A stretch of 64,000 bases of DNA from Desmodesmus armatus (Eukaryota > Chlorophyta > Chlorophyceae > Sphaeropleales > Scenedesmaceae). The stretch covers positions 278,001 through 342,000 of the forward strand of contig VIIQ02000069.1 of NCBI GenBank assembly GCA_007449985.2, read 5' to 3'. The translations under genes were made by a program, and so were the position numbers. This document shows, one piece after another, positions 22,501-33,942 of this stretch. The first letter of the stretch is position 1; every line of letters begins with the position of its first letter. The notes beneath the pieces were generated by a model, which searched no databases, had not been told where the DNA came from, and was given only the letters and a program-made list of their open reading frames with translations.

Positions 22501-25500
22501 TAATCCTTGTGAAGAGTGCTGGCCAGGCCTGCTTGTGATCTTGATCACAATGATGGGTCAATGACAATGGCCTTGCTGGCTGGCTAGTGCTGAGATCAGT
22601 GTACTTGCCTTTTTTGGTGGGCTGTGCTCTGTGCCATCGTCGTGGATGTCACCTTGTTGTAATGAGTCGGGGCGCTTGCGAGAGCTCTTGTCGATGACCG
22701 TACCCTGACAAACATTGTACGCGAGCTCTTAGAGAAACCATTGGGACCACACAAACTGCATCTGTACACGATTAATCCAACACAGTATGCTCGTAAGCAA
22801 ACATGCAACTCATCTCTGTCTCGCCCCAGGACCTCCCCCGCCCCAGCATCCCCAGCCCAGCAGCCTGGAAGCATCCCACAACTTACCTTATCTTGGACTG
22901 TGTGACTGAGGTCAAGCGGGTTTGCCATCCACCTGCTGTCACAGACGAAACTAACGTACTGTTGCTTCTCCCATTTCTGGGTTGGTGGCAACGTCTGCCC
23001 AAAGCCCACTTTGGTTGCCTCTTCATAGAGTTCTTCTGTCTTGTAATCTGATAGAGAGAAGTTCAAGTCACCCGCGGTGCAGGCCTTGCCCAACAGGCAC
23101 AGCTTGGCCACATCATACACGTGAGCAGCATCCACATCTGTGTAGCAGTTTGTGATGGTGTGGTAGCGCTTGGTCGGTCTGTCGTACAGCCGCACCTGCA
23201 GGTGCCAGAAAGATAATGTGACGTCAACCGCCAGTCAGGAAATGCATACAGAGGATGTGCAGTGAGCCCTGAAGGCGACGCTTCACCAACCTTCCAGCAT
23301 TTGTTGCCCTCCTTACTCCTGTCGCGCGTCACGCCTTTGAAAGTTCTTCCAGCTGAACCTGTCACGCGTTTCTGCCTGTCGGCGGTCACTGCAGCCATCT
23401 TGTGCTGGTTTGTATGGCGCCCGGCTGTGATGCCGGTGGCGGCGTCCATGTCATCATCCTGCAAGATGACGCCGTCAAGACTTGTTTGAGTGGCAATGCT
23501 TCTGTGGAGAGCAGGCTTCGTCCCTTAATTACATATTGTTTGAGTTGCCAGGGTGCCATGCTTGATCCACAGTGCTAACCAAACTGCGGTTGTTTTGCAC
23601 ATCGTGTGTGCGGCTGTGCTAATGTGACTCAACACACCTGTTCTGCTGTGGGTCCCACGCTCGCCATCTCCTCGTCGACGGGAAGATTCTGCCTGGCATA
23701 TGCACCAGACGTAGGGCCCGCCTGCAGGGTTCACATGAGACGCACACAGTATGGCAAGCTTTCTTGCATGAGGGGCCTCACGATGCCAGCCAAGCCGCGG
23801 CCTGTTTGAACTCAACATGGGGCACCTGTTTGATGTCACCTGTTTGATGTCAGCACAGGGCAAATGCAAGCTGCATATGCGCCAATCGGGGGTGCGGCTG
23901 AGCTGCTGTGGCTGGAGTACTCAACACACCTGTTCTGCTGTGGGTCCCACGCTCGCCATCTCCTCGTCGACGGGAAGATTCTGCCTGGCATATGCACCAG
24001 ACGTAGGGCCCGCCTGCAGGGTTCACATGAGACGCACACAGTATGGCAAGCTTTCTTGCACGAGGGGCCTCACGATGCCAGCCAAGCCGCGGCCTGTTTG
24101 AACTCAACATGGGGCAAAGATGTCAGCACAGGGCAAATGCAAGCTGCATATGCGCCAATCGGGGGTGCGGCTGAGCTGCTGTGGCTGGAGTACTCAACAC
24201 ACCTGTTCTGCTGTGGGTCCCACGCTCGCCATCTCCTCGTCGACGGGAAGATTCTGCCTGGCATATGCACCAGACGTAGGGCCCGCCTGCAGGGTTCACA
24301 TGAGACGCACACAGTATGGCAAGCTTTCTTGCACGAGGGGCCTCACGATGCCAGCCAAGCCGCGGCCTGTTTGAACTCAACATGGGGCAAAGATGTCAGC
24401 ACAGGGCAAATGCAAGCTGCATATGCGCCAATCGGGGGTGCGGCTGAGCTGCTGTGGCTGGAGTACTCAACACACCTGTTCTGCTGTGGGTCCCACGCTC
24501 GCCATCTCCTCGTCGACGGGAAGATTCTGCCTGGCATATGCACCAGACGTAGGGCCCGCCTGCAGGGTTCACATGAGCCGCACACAGTATGGCAAGCTTT
24601 CTTGCACGAGGGGCCTCACGATGCCAGCCAAGCCGCGGCCTGTTTGAACCCAACATGGGGCAAAGAAGTCAGCACAGGGCAAATGCAAGCTGCATATGCG
24701 CCAATCGGGGGTGCGGCTGAGCTGCTGTGGCTGGAGTACTCAACACACCTGTTCTGCTGTGGGTCCCACGCTCGCCATCTCCTCGTCGACGGGAAGATTC
24801 TGCCTGGCATATGCACCAGACGTAGGGCCCGCCTGCAGGGTTCACATGAGACGCACACAGTATGGCAAGCTTTCTTGCACGAGGGGCCTCACGATGCCAG
24901 CCAAGCCGCGGCCTGTTTGAACTCAACATGGGGCAAAGATGTCAGCACAGGGCAAATGCAAGCTGCATATGCGCCAATCGGGGGTGCGGCTGAGCTGCTG
25001 TGGCTGGAGTACTCAACACACCTGTTCTGCTGTGGGTCCCACGCTCGCCATCTCCTCGTCGACGGGAAGATTCTGCCTGGCATATGCACCAGACGTAGGG
25101 CCCGCCTGCAGGGTTCACATGAGACGCACACAGTATGGCAAGCTTTCTTGCATGAGGGGCCTCACGATGCCAGCCAAGCCGCGGCCTGTTTGAACTCAAC
25201 ATGGGGCAAAGATGTCAGCACAGGGCAAATGCAAGCTGCATATGCGCCAATCGGGGGTGCGGCTGAGCTGCTGTGGCTGGAGTACTCAACACACCTGTTC
25301 TGCTGTGGGTCCCACGCTCGCCATCTCCTCGTCGACGGGAAGATTCTGCCTGGCATATGCACCAGACGTAGGGCCCGCCTGCAGGGTTCACATGAGACGC
25401 ACACAGTATGGCAAGCTTTCTTGCACGAGGGGCCTCACGATGCCAGCCAAGCCGCGGCCTGTTTGAACTCAACATGGGGCAAAGATGTCAGCACAGGGCA

Positions 25501-28500
25501 AATGCAAGCTGCATATGCGCCAATCGGGGGTGCGGCTGAGCTGCTGTGGCTGGAGTACTCAACACACCTGTTCTGCTGTGGGTCCCACGCTCGCCATCTC
25601 CTCGTCGACGGGAAGATTCTGCCTGGCATATGCACCAGACGTAGGGCCCGCCTGCAGGGTTCACATGAGACGCACACAGTATGGCAAGCTTTCTTGCACG
25701 AGGGGCCTCACGATGCCAGCCAAGCCGCGGCCTGTTTGAACTCAACATGGGGCAAAGATGTCAGCACAGGGCAAATGCAAGCTGCATATGCGCCAATCGG
25801 GGGTGCGGCTGAGCTGCTGTGGCTGGAGTACTCAACACACCTGTTCTGCTGTGGGTCCCACGCTCGCCATCTCCTCGTCGACGGGAAGATTCTGCCTGGC
25901 ATATGCACCAGACGTAGGGCCCGCCTGCAGGGTTCACATGAGACGCACACAGTATGGCAAGCTTTCTTGCACGAGGGGCCTCACGATGCCAGCCAAGCCG
26001 CGGCCTGTTTGAACCCAACATGGGGCAAAGATGTCAGCACAGGGCAAATGCAAGCTGCATATGCGCCAATCGGGGGTGCGGCTGAGCTGCTGTGGCTGGA
26101 GTACTCAACACACCTGTTCTGCTGTGGGTCCCACGCTCGCCATCTCCTCGTCGACGGGAAGATTCTGCCTGGCATATGCACCAGACGTAGGGCCCGCCTG
26201 CAGGGTTCACATGAGACGCACACAGTATGGCAAGCTTTCTTGCACGAGGGGCCTCACGATGCCAGCCAAGCCGCGGCCTGTTTGAACTCAACATGGGGCA
26301 AAGATGTCAGCACAGGGCAAATGCAAGCTGCATATGCGCCAATCGGGGGTGCGGCTGAGCTGCTGTGGCTGGAGTACTCAACACACCTGTTCTGCTGTGG
26401 GTCCCACGCTCGCCATCTCCTCGTCGACGGGAAGATTCTGCCTGGCATATGCACCAGACGTAGGGCCCGCCTGCAGGGTTCACATGAGACGCACACAGTA
26501 TGGCAAGCTTTCTTGCATGAGGGGCCTCACGATGCCAGCCAAGCCGCGGCCTGTTTGAACTCAACATGGGGCAAAGATGTCAGCACAGGGCAAATGCAAG
26601 CTGCATATGCGCCAATCGGGGGTGCGGCTGAGCTGCTGTGGCTGGAGTACTCAACACACCTGTTCTGCTGTGGGTCCCACGCTCGCCATCTCCTCGTCGA
26701 CGGGAAGATTCTGCCTGGCATATGCACCAGACGTAGGGCCCGCCTGCAGGGTTCACATGAGACGCACACAGTATGGCAAGCTTTCTTGCATGAGGGGCCT
26801 CACGATGCCAGCCAAGCCGCGGCCTGTTTGAACTCAACATGGGGCAAAGATGTCAGCACAGGGCAAATGCAAGCTGCATATGCGCCAATCGGGGGTGCGG
26901 CTGAGCTGCTGTGGCTGGAGTACTCAACACACCTGTTCTGCTGTGGGTCCCACGCTCGCCATCTCCTCGTCGACGGGAAGATTCTGCCTGGCATATGCAC
27001 CAGACGTAGGGCCCGCCTGCAGGGTTCACATGAGACGCACACAGTATGGCAAGCTTTCTTGCATGAGGGGCCTCACGATGCCAGCCAAGCCGCGGCCTGT
27101 TTGAACTCAACATGGGGCAAAGATGTCAGCACAGGGCAAATGCAAGCTGCATATGCGCCAATCGGGGGTGCGGCTGAGCTGCTGTGGCTGGAGTACTCAA
27201 CACACCTGTTCTGCTGTGGGTCCCACGCTCGCCATCTCCTCGTCGACGGGAAGATTCTGCCTGGCATATGCACCAGACGTAGGGCCCGCCTGCAGGGTTC
27301 ACATGAGACGCACACAGTATGGCAAGCTTTCTTGCATGAGGGGCCTCACGATGCCAGCCAAGCCGCGGCCTGTTTGAACTCAACATGGGGCAAAGATGTC
27401 AGCACAGGGCAAATGCAGGCTGCATATGCGCCAATCGGGGGTGCGGCTGAGCTGCTGTGGCTGGAGTACTCAACACACCTGTTCTGCTGTGGGTCCCACG
27501 CTCGCCATCTCCTCGTCGACGGGAAGATTCTGCCTGGCATATGCACCAGACGTAGGGCCCGCCTGCAGGGTTCACATGAGACGCACACAGTATGGCAAGC
27601 TTTCTTGCACGAGGGGCCTCACGATGCCAGCCAAGCCGCGGCCTGTTTGAACCCAACATGGGGCAAAGATGTCAGCACAGGGCAAATGCAAGCTGCATAT
27701 GCGCCAATCAGGGGTGCGGCTGAGCTGCTGTGGCTGGAGTACTCAACACACCTGCTGCATGATGAGCACAGGCGCTGCCTTGGCCAAAGATGAGGTCTTG
27801 CTTGCTGGTGCATCATACTCTGCACACAAGTCAAGCTCTGCCTGCAGCGTTCACAACAGAAGAAACACGCAGGTGAGGAGCATGGGCATCCTTGCTACAC
27901 TCCCTCACTTTTCCTTGAAAACAATAGCAAACATGGCCGCCGTTTGTGGTACTTCTGCCTTATCAACTTTGCTTCGCAGCAACACACTTGATTGATCAGA
28001 TGTTGACATCATCACATGTTGATCAGATTGGCAAGATTTTGTCTTACCAACATGTCAAACTTGTTCTGCAACACAATGTTGCCAGTACTTGCCTGCATGC
28101 AACACCAGACAAAATGTCATTCAAGGCATACATGTGGTACCAACCGCCACGTTTGAAGACTCACAACACATGGCATGCCAGGTTGTTAGCACCCAAGAAG
28201 TACCATCAGAGGCACCCCATGAGCAGTGTTGCGACATGCATGCAAAGGTTTCTAGCATCAAGAAGTACCATCAGAGGCACCCCATGAGCAGTGTTGCAAC
28301 ATGCATGCCAGGTTGTTAGCACCCAAGAAGTACCATCAGAGGCACCCCATGAGCAGTGTTGCGACATGCATGCAAAGGTTTCTAGCATCAAGAAGTACCA
28401 TCAGAGGCACCCCATGAGCAGTGTTGCGACATGCATGCAAAGGTTGTTAGCACCCAAGAAGTACCATCAGGCACCCCATGACACCTGCTTCTTGTTGATG

Positions 28501-31500
28501 GGTTGAAGGTGACCCAATCTGTGGTGGCCACTCTGGACTGGGTTCAGTGATGGGGGTGGGTGCGGGGCTGTGTTGACAGTGTTTCCCTGGCGAGCCTTCT
28601 TGACGCTGGCAGCACTTGACTTGACTGGTGGCGCTTTCGCGTAGCTCATAGGACCAGTAGACGGCCGCTTGGTGACCACTGCCGCGTAGGTCTTGGCTGT
28701 GGTAGCAAGAGCGGCTGGTGCACAGTGGGTGACGTCAACCTGGTGTGAACAAAACATTTGCCCAGTTATGCTATGCTATGCTATGCCGCAAATGCGTGTG
28801 TGGGTGTCTGAATGCGATATGCGATTCAGATCAGCATTGTTCGCGGAGTATACACTTGTGTTGAAGCTGCCGTGCACACATACCTGTCCGTCGCATGCCT
28901 CCAGCAGAACCAAGTAGGCGTGCTTCTCCAGGGCCTGGAGAGCAGCTTTGCTCAGTACGGACACCACATCATCATTGCAGTGCAGCCACTCCCCAGATGA
29001 GCTGCGCTGCACAGCTGTGCAGTGGCCCTTGCCATCCTGTGGGGGAACATTCGATAGGCTTTGAAAATTCTGGCTACTTATATTGTGCACTGTACTGATC
29101 TGATTTTGCAGAGCACAGACATATCTGATTTATCTTTTCTTTCAAAAGAACACTGTGTGGCAGCCGTCAGCCGCAGCATTGCAGCAACATACCTTGCCAT
29201 GGTGCACGATGAAACTAACGGTCTGGTAGGTGCGACCACCAAATAGCACCGGGGCGGTCAGGTCCATGTAGATGTCACGTCGCCTGCTGACCTCATGTAC
29301 AGCGTTCTTGTCATTCAGGATCAGAGGTATGACAGATTGGGCAACTACCCGAGAGACTGTCTTGGTAGCCTTCACCTTGTCACAGCAGGATGGGCATGTG
29401 TAGGATACAACTTCATCTGCAGACAGCAAGAAGTGATTACACACAGCTGGTTGAAAGGGGGCGAGCTGGCACTCAGTGACCGCTCAACGCTTCCAGCATG
29501 GCAGAGGTCAACATCACAGGCAAGGTCTGCAGAACATGTCGTCGAGTTTGCGTTGCACTCTAGGGAGTCCTGAGCCACTGGTTGAGACACAGAACTCACC
29601 CGTTGTCAGCTTGTTCAAACACTCCTGCAATGTGCTGCCAGGACATATGGTGATGGGCATCATTGTGTAAGTCATTGTTGTTGCTGACACACAGCCGTGG
29701 CAGTTAGGACAGAAGGTCCTGTGGTTGTACGACACACCAAAGCCAGCATCAGCCCTGCAACACACGCACAAATGGAGCCATGTCACGATCGCAGAGTGCT
29801 TCAAGCAAAGTTGGACAAGGGGATGCAGCTCAAGCACAAGCACTTGTCACCCACCCTCCAAGCCGAGATACGATGCCCTCAACTGCCAGTGTGGGGTCCT
29901 CTTGTTGAGGATCAGTTCCAAGGCCCGGGATCAGAAATTGAAGGTACTGCCGTGGCAACAGTTTGTCCAATTCGTCAGCAGACATGATGTGTTTGCTGGT
30001 GATTTTCTTGACAGCCTGCACGGGCAAGATACACGCACCGCATGTCTGTTGCAGCACTTTGGTTGTGGTATAGCCAAACAGCGTGCAGTGAAGCGACGTG
30101 CCGATCTAGGCTATGATGTAGCCATCAGGTGACAACACCTGTGCTTGTTCTATTAGGAACGGCAAAAAATGACAAAGAAACTACTTACCAGCAGCTTTTG
30201 TGCCAGCTTGTGAGGTTCCCCTTTGTCCTCACGGCGCGCTGCCAGTCTTTTGCAAATGGTGTTGATGAAGGTGGGGCAACACATGAGTGCGGCAATGGTA
30301 CACGCCAACCAACACATGCTGTGCCTGTTGATGATGCCACGATAGGGCCCCATGGCTTGCATTCCTGAGGCCCCATCATCTGCAGAAACTTGAATGTAGT
30401 GGAATGACAATACCAGCGTTGCCAGCGTAACTCGCGTAGACACTTGGTGATGCCCCAGTGAGCTGCCACCTGATAACAGTTTCACGCCATTCAACATCGC
30501 CATGCTACCAACGACCAATTGGATCCCAACATGCAGGCATGGATGAATGCCATATGGAATAGCCAAGCCGATGAGATTGCCAATTCCTGCATGCATCAGC
30601 AACGGTAAGCACAAGCACTCACAAGTCAACTCGCAGTAGAGGCCAGCATATACTCCAGCACAGCACACTGTTGTTGCACAACCTGTATGCATGGTGCACT
30701 GTTGCCGTGATGACCAGTCCATCTGTCCGCAACAAGCAATGACTGAACTGTGCGGCATGCACAGTGTCAAACTCACCTGATGGTTGCAGGATTGGCGACA
30801 TGCGGCCTAGGAGGGGTGCGGTGCCTGGGGCTGTGGTGTGGGGGGTACTGTTGGCGTTGGCGGGCGTAAGGCCAGGAGCACGTGGGTGGATGGGGCCGAT
30901 GCAGGTGTCCACGTGATGGATGCTGGTGAACGGCTTGGTGTCCAGGGCGAGGGCTTGGGCGTGCTGGCATGGGTGTGCTGCGTCCGTAGAGTGCAGGGCG
31001 TGCGCTACGGGAACCGTGGGACATATAAGGCTGCAGGAGCCTGAGAGGTTGGTGGCACCACCTGCAGGAGAGTGACGAGGCATAATCAGGAGGCAGTGCT
31101 GCTGTCATGTTGTTTGGTTGCTGCATGCATGCTTGCATGGCTGTGTCAGCCGTCCGCAACAAGCAAAGAACAGCAACGATCTGACTGTGCGGCATGCACA
31201 GTGTGTGATGGACTCTGTGGGACCCCAGCACGGGCGGCACCGCTGCAAACTCACCTGCTGGTTGCAGGATTGGCGACATGCGGCCGAGGAGGGGTGCGGT
31301 GCCTGGGGCTGTGGTGTGGGGGGTACTGTTGGCGTTGGCGGGCGTAAGGCCAGGAGCACGTGGGTGGATGGGGCCGATGCAGGTGTCCACGTGATGGATG
31401 CTGGTGAACGGCTTGGTGTCCAGGGCGAGGGCTTGGGCGTGCTGGCATGGGTGTGCTGCGTCCGTAGAGTGCAGGGCGTGCGCTACGGGAACCGTGGGAC

Positions 31501-32767
31501 ATATAAGGCTGCAGGAGCCTGAGAGGTTGGTGGCACCACCTGCAGGAGAGTGACGAGGCATAATCAGGAGGCAGTGCTGCTGTCATGTTGTTTGGTTGCT
31601 GCATGCATGCTTGCATGGCTGTGTCAGCCGTCCGCAACAAGCAAAGAATAGCAACGATCTGACTGTGCGGCATGCACAGTGTGTGATGGACTCTGTGGGA
31701 CCCCAGCATGGGCGGCACCGCTGCAAACTCACCTGCTGGTTGCAGGATTGGCGACATGCGGCCGAGGAGGGGTGCGGTGCCTGGGGCTGTGGTGTGGGGG
31801 GTACTGTTGGCGTTGGCGGGCGTAAGGCCAGGAGCACGTGGGTGGATGGGGCCGATGCAGGTGTCCACGTGATGGATGCTGGTGAACGGCTTGGTGTCCA
31901 GGGCGAGGGCTTGGGCGTGCTGGCATGGGTGTGCTGCGTCCGTAGAGTGCAGGGCGTGCGCTACGGGAACCGTGGGACATATAAGGCTGCAGGAGCCTGA
32001 GAGGTTGGTGGCACCACCTGCAGGAGAGTGACGAGGCATAATCAGGAGGCAGTGCTGCTGTCATGTTGTTTGGTTGCTGCATGCATGCTTGCATGGCTGT
32101 GTCAGCCGTCCGCAACAAGCAAAGAATAGCAACGATCTGACTGTGCGGCATGCACAGTGTGTGATGGACTCTGTGGGACCCCAGCACGGGCGGCACCGCT
32201 GCAAACTCACCTGCTGGTTGCAGGATTGGCGACATGCGGCCGAGGAGGGGTGCGGTGCCTGGGGCTGTGGTGTGGGGGGTACTGTTGGCGTTGGCGGGCG
32301 TAAGGCCAGGAGCACGTGGGTGGATGGGGCCGATGCAGGTGTCCACGTGATGGATGCTGGTGAACGGCTTGGTGTCCAGGGCGAGGGCTTGGGCGTGCTG
32401 GCCCGGGGCCCCAGTAACTGCAGCGCAACAGCAATATGCATCCGTCAGCAGGAGAATGCAACAGTAGACAAAAACGCGGGAAAACGGCCACGAAGCCACC
32501 AGCAGCACGTAGCAGCCACATACAGACGAGACAAACACTTTAAACAACACCCGCATTAAAATCTCAACAGTCATCACCTTGGAAGCAGGACATCAGAAGG
32601 AACAGCAGAAGGATCCCCACGTACACACTCTCGCCAGCCATAGCAAACGTTGCAAACGAGTAACCTTTGAGAAAGACTATTGGATTTGCTGCTGATTCGA
32701 CGTTTTGTGATAGGCGTTGGAGCTGATGATCGATGCTGCTGAACAGCGAACTTTTGAACAGGGCCAC
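19506..32767 (-). CDS. Membrane-anchored ubiquitin-specific protease-like protein with exon arrays and AP2-like domain
   Basis: Thirty-three exons with consistent phases close exactly to 2250 codons. Exons: 32578-32767; 32211-32417, 31733-32017, 31255-31539, 30777-31061 (array A); 30189-30379, 29855-30015, 29600-29754, 29193-29416, 28884-29036 (protease); 28485-28739; 27752-27841; fifteen 84-nt exons; 23291-23458, 22887-23195 (AP2-like); 22609-22704, 22342-22413, 22001-22212, 21074-21810, 19506-20920. Exon 1 has a hydrophobic segment (about residues 44-61). The Cys box is GIINRHSMCW with C440 where USPs have their nucleophile. CPNC and CPSC form a zinc ribbon; GHC (H666) and NDD (682-684) complete a plausible triad. 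The AP2-like part reads FKGVTRDR, YDRPTKRYHT, AAHVYDVAKL and LNFSLSDY. The last exon holds the 39-residue Pro-rich repeat. USP and AP2 likeness are good; that all belongs to one mRNA is inference from phase closure. Confidence 0.65.
20050..20745 (-). repeat. 117-bp in-exon tandem repeat (39-residue Pro-rich repeat, about 6 copies)
   Basis: Each unit encodes GPVDAGMPPVQP, then SPQDTSPAPAPPAQQPARE and a GVAGLA-type spacer; one unit lacks the GLA spacer (99 bp). All units are multiples of three and near identical, so the last exon of the protease/AP2 gene stays open. The opposite strand is open too, in several frames, for the same reason; those are shadows. Confidence 0.9.
22815..22868 (+). repeat. 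Inverted fragment of the 117-bp Pro-rich repeat inside an intron
   Basis: The plus strand reads GTCTCGCCCCAGGACCTCCC...CCCAGCCCAGCAGCC, which is the sense (minus-strand) sequence of the repeat at 20050-20745 but placed on the other strand, about 2 kb upstream in the same gene. It sits in the intron after the AP2-like exon ending at 22887. Confidence 0.8.
23638..27751 (-). repeat. Tandem array: 15 copies of an 84-nt exon in 273-bp units
   Basis: Each unit holds an acceptor AACCCTGCAG, 84 nt of open sequence and a donor GAACAG|GTGTGT, then 189 nt of intron. Exons end at 23638, 23930 and then every 273 bases to 27479 (the first spacing is 292). The exon encodes 28 residues beginning AGPTSGAY and ending VGPTAEQ, phase 0 at both ends. 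By eye all fifteen exon copies are identical, while the introns carry several single-base variants. A sixteenth, non-repeat 90-nt exon (27752-27841, AELDLCAEYD...) shares the same downstream donor and intron. The array falls between the protease exons and the AP2-like exons of one gene. Confidence 0.85.
28190..28480. repeat. Intronic minisatellite next to the 28485 donor
   Basis: About five copies of a 60-65-bp unit containing AAGAAGTACCATCAGAGGCA and CCCATGAGCAGTGTTGC, alternating two variants (GGTTTCTAGCATC and GGTTGTTAGCACC). The array abuts the donor of exon 28485-28739, and its terminal unit overlaps the donor flank (ATGGGGTGCCT on the coding strand). Confidence 0.85.
30777..32417 (-). 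repeat. Tandem array: four copies of a Pro-rich exon in 478-bp units
   Basis: Exons 30777-31061, 31255-31539 and 31733-32017 are each 285 nt with about 193-nt introns. The 5'-most copy, 32211-32417, is 207 nt with a different acceptor side. All are multiples of three and phase 1 at both ends. They read ALALDTKPFTSIHHVDTCIG, then RAPGLTPANANSTPHTTAP, ending LLGRMSPILQPA. Acceptor CTCCTGCAG and donor CAGCAG|GTGAGT are intact in all full copies (the last has CATCAG|GTGAGT). A second frame is also open; phase closure with the exon at 30189-30379 selects the one given. Confidence 0.85.
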
Positions 32768-33942
32768 CGGCTGGTGGTGTAATCGTTTGCAGTGACCAGT
32801 TGGCTACGATCAATAACCAGTTGGCTTCGCTGCAACGTACAACAGCTAGCTGAAGTCCTGGTCAAATCAAACCCCAAAACCCTCAAAGTCAAGTTTAGTC
32901 AAGTTTAGTCACAATTTCTACTACTGTGTAGGCAGTGCGCCAGCAGCTGATATGCTGCATGATTGGCCAGAGCGTTCACATGTGGCGTGTTCTTGTAGAC
33001 AACGTACACAGACAGCCCCCAGCGTCCTGCTGCGGACAACCTTGTCAACACCACACACAGGATGCTGCTTGAAGCGTGCTGGCAGCGTGGCCTGCAGCGC
33101 AATGCCCCTGCAGATGCCACAGACAGGATCCTGCATGCATGGCGCCCCCCATGACGTGTGACGCCTGAAGCGTCCTGCTGCGGACAACCTTGTTAACACC
33201 ACACACAGGATGCTGCTTGAAGCGTGCTGGCAGCGTGGCCTGCAGCGCAATGCCCCTGCAGATGCCACAGACAGGATCATGCATGCATGGCGCCCCCCAT
33301 GACGTGTGACGCCTGAAGCGTCCTGCTGCGGATAACCTTGTCAACACCACACACAGGATGCTGCTTGAAGCGTGCTGGCAGCCTGGCCTGCAGCGCAATG
33401 CCCCTGCAGATGCCACAGACAGGATCCTGCATGCACGTATGAGCAGCACAACAGTCACCACATGTCCCTAGATCTACCTACATATATATGTTGGCATTCA
33501 TGACTGTACTGTATGGCTGTATTAGCCTGCTTGCATGCTGGGTTGCTTCTCTCTTTTCACTGCCGCTAGCTGCGCAAAGCAACCGATTACATGGGTGCAC
33601 CCAAGCCAGCTGCGAGTTATCCTTCGGCAGTAACTTTGAGCCACCTGAAATTCTGACTGTTGTGGCAGCACAGTCGCCCAGGTAGCTCTGCCGCATGTCG
33701 GTTGTGTTAGTGCATGCTGAATACATGCAGTCCTTGGCATTCGGACTGGGCACACGTGCCCCTGTGACACATCCAGCACATTGCAACTGCTGCAGCAAGC
33801 TACTACAATCAGTGGATGCAGTCTGCCCTGTCACTTCTGTTCTGTAACTTCATAGCCCATGCTCGATGTTGATTGCCTTGTATCTTCATTGTCCTTGCTC
33901 TCTGCAGAGTCCCTGCACAGCAGCAGCCCAACCTGCAGCAAC
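32768..33942. promoter_or_regulatory. Divergent intergenic region with a 148-bp triplicated block
   Basis: Lies between the protease/AP2 gene (-) and the small membrane protein gene (+), so it must drive both. Three copies of an approximately 148-bp unit start near 33021, 33169 and 33317. Each contains GCGTCCTGCTGCGGA, CACACACAGGATGCTGCTTG and CCACAGACAGGATC(C/A)TGCATGCA; the third ends near 33437. ACATATATATG at 33480 is the only TATA-like stretch. No exon was supported. Confidence 0.6.

Noticed and set aside
23864..27793. 1309-codon plus-strand open frame made of 91-residue repeats
   Set aside because: 273 is divisible by three and the unit happens to lack stops in this frame, so openness is inherited from one unit. 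The minus strand has splice sites, phase-0 exons and continuity with the protease and AP2-like exons.
23864..27841. CRISPR array
   Set aside because: Units are 273 bp with no short repeat/unique spacer structure, and the context is a eukaryotic nuclear genome.
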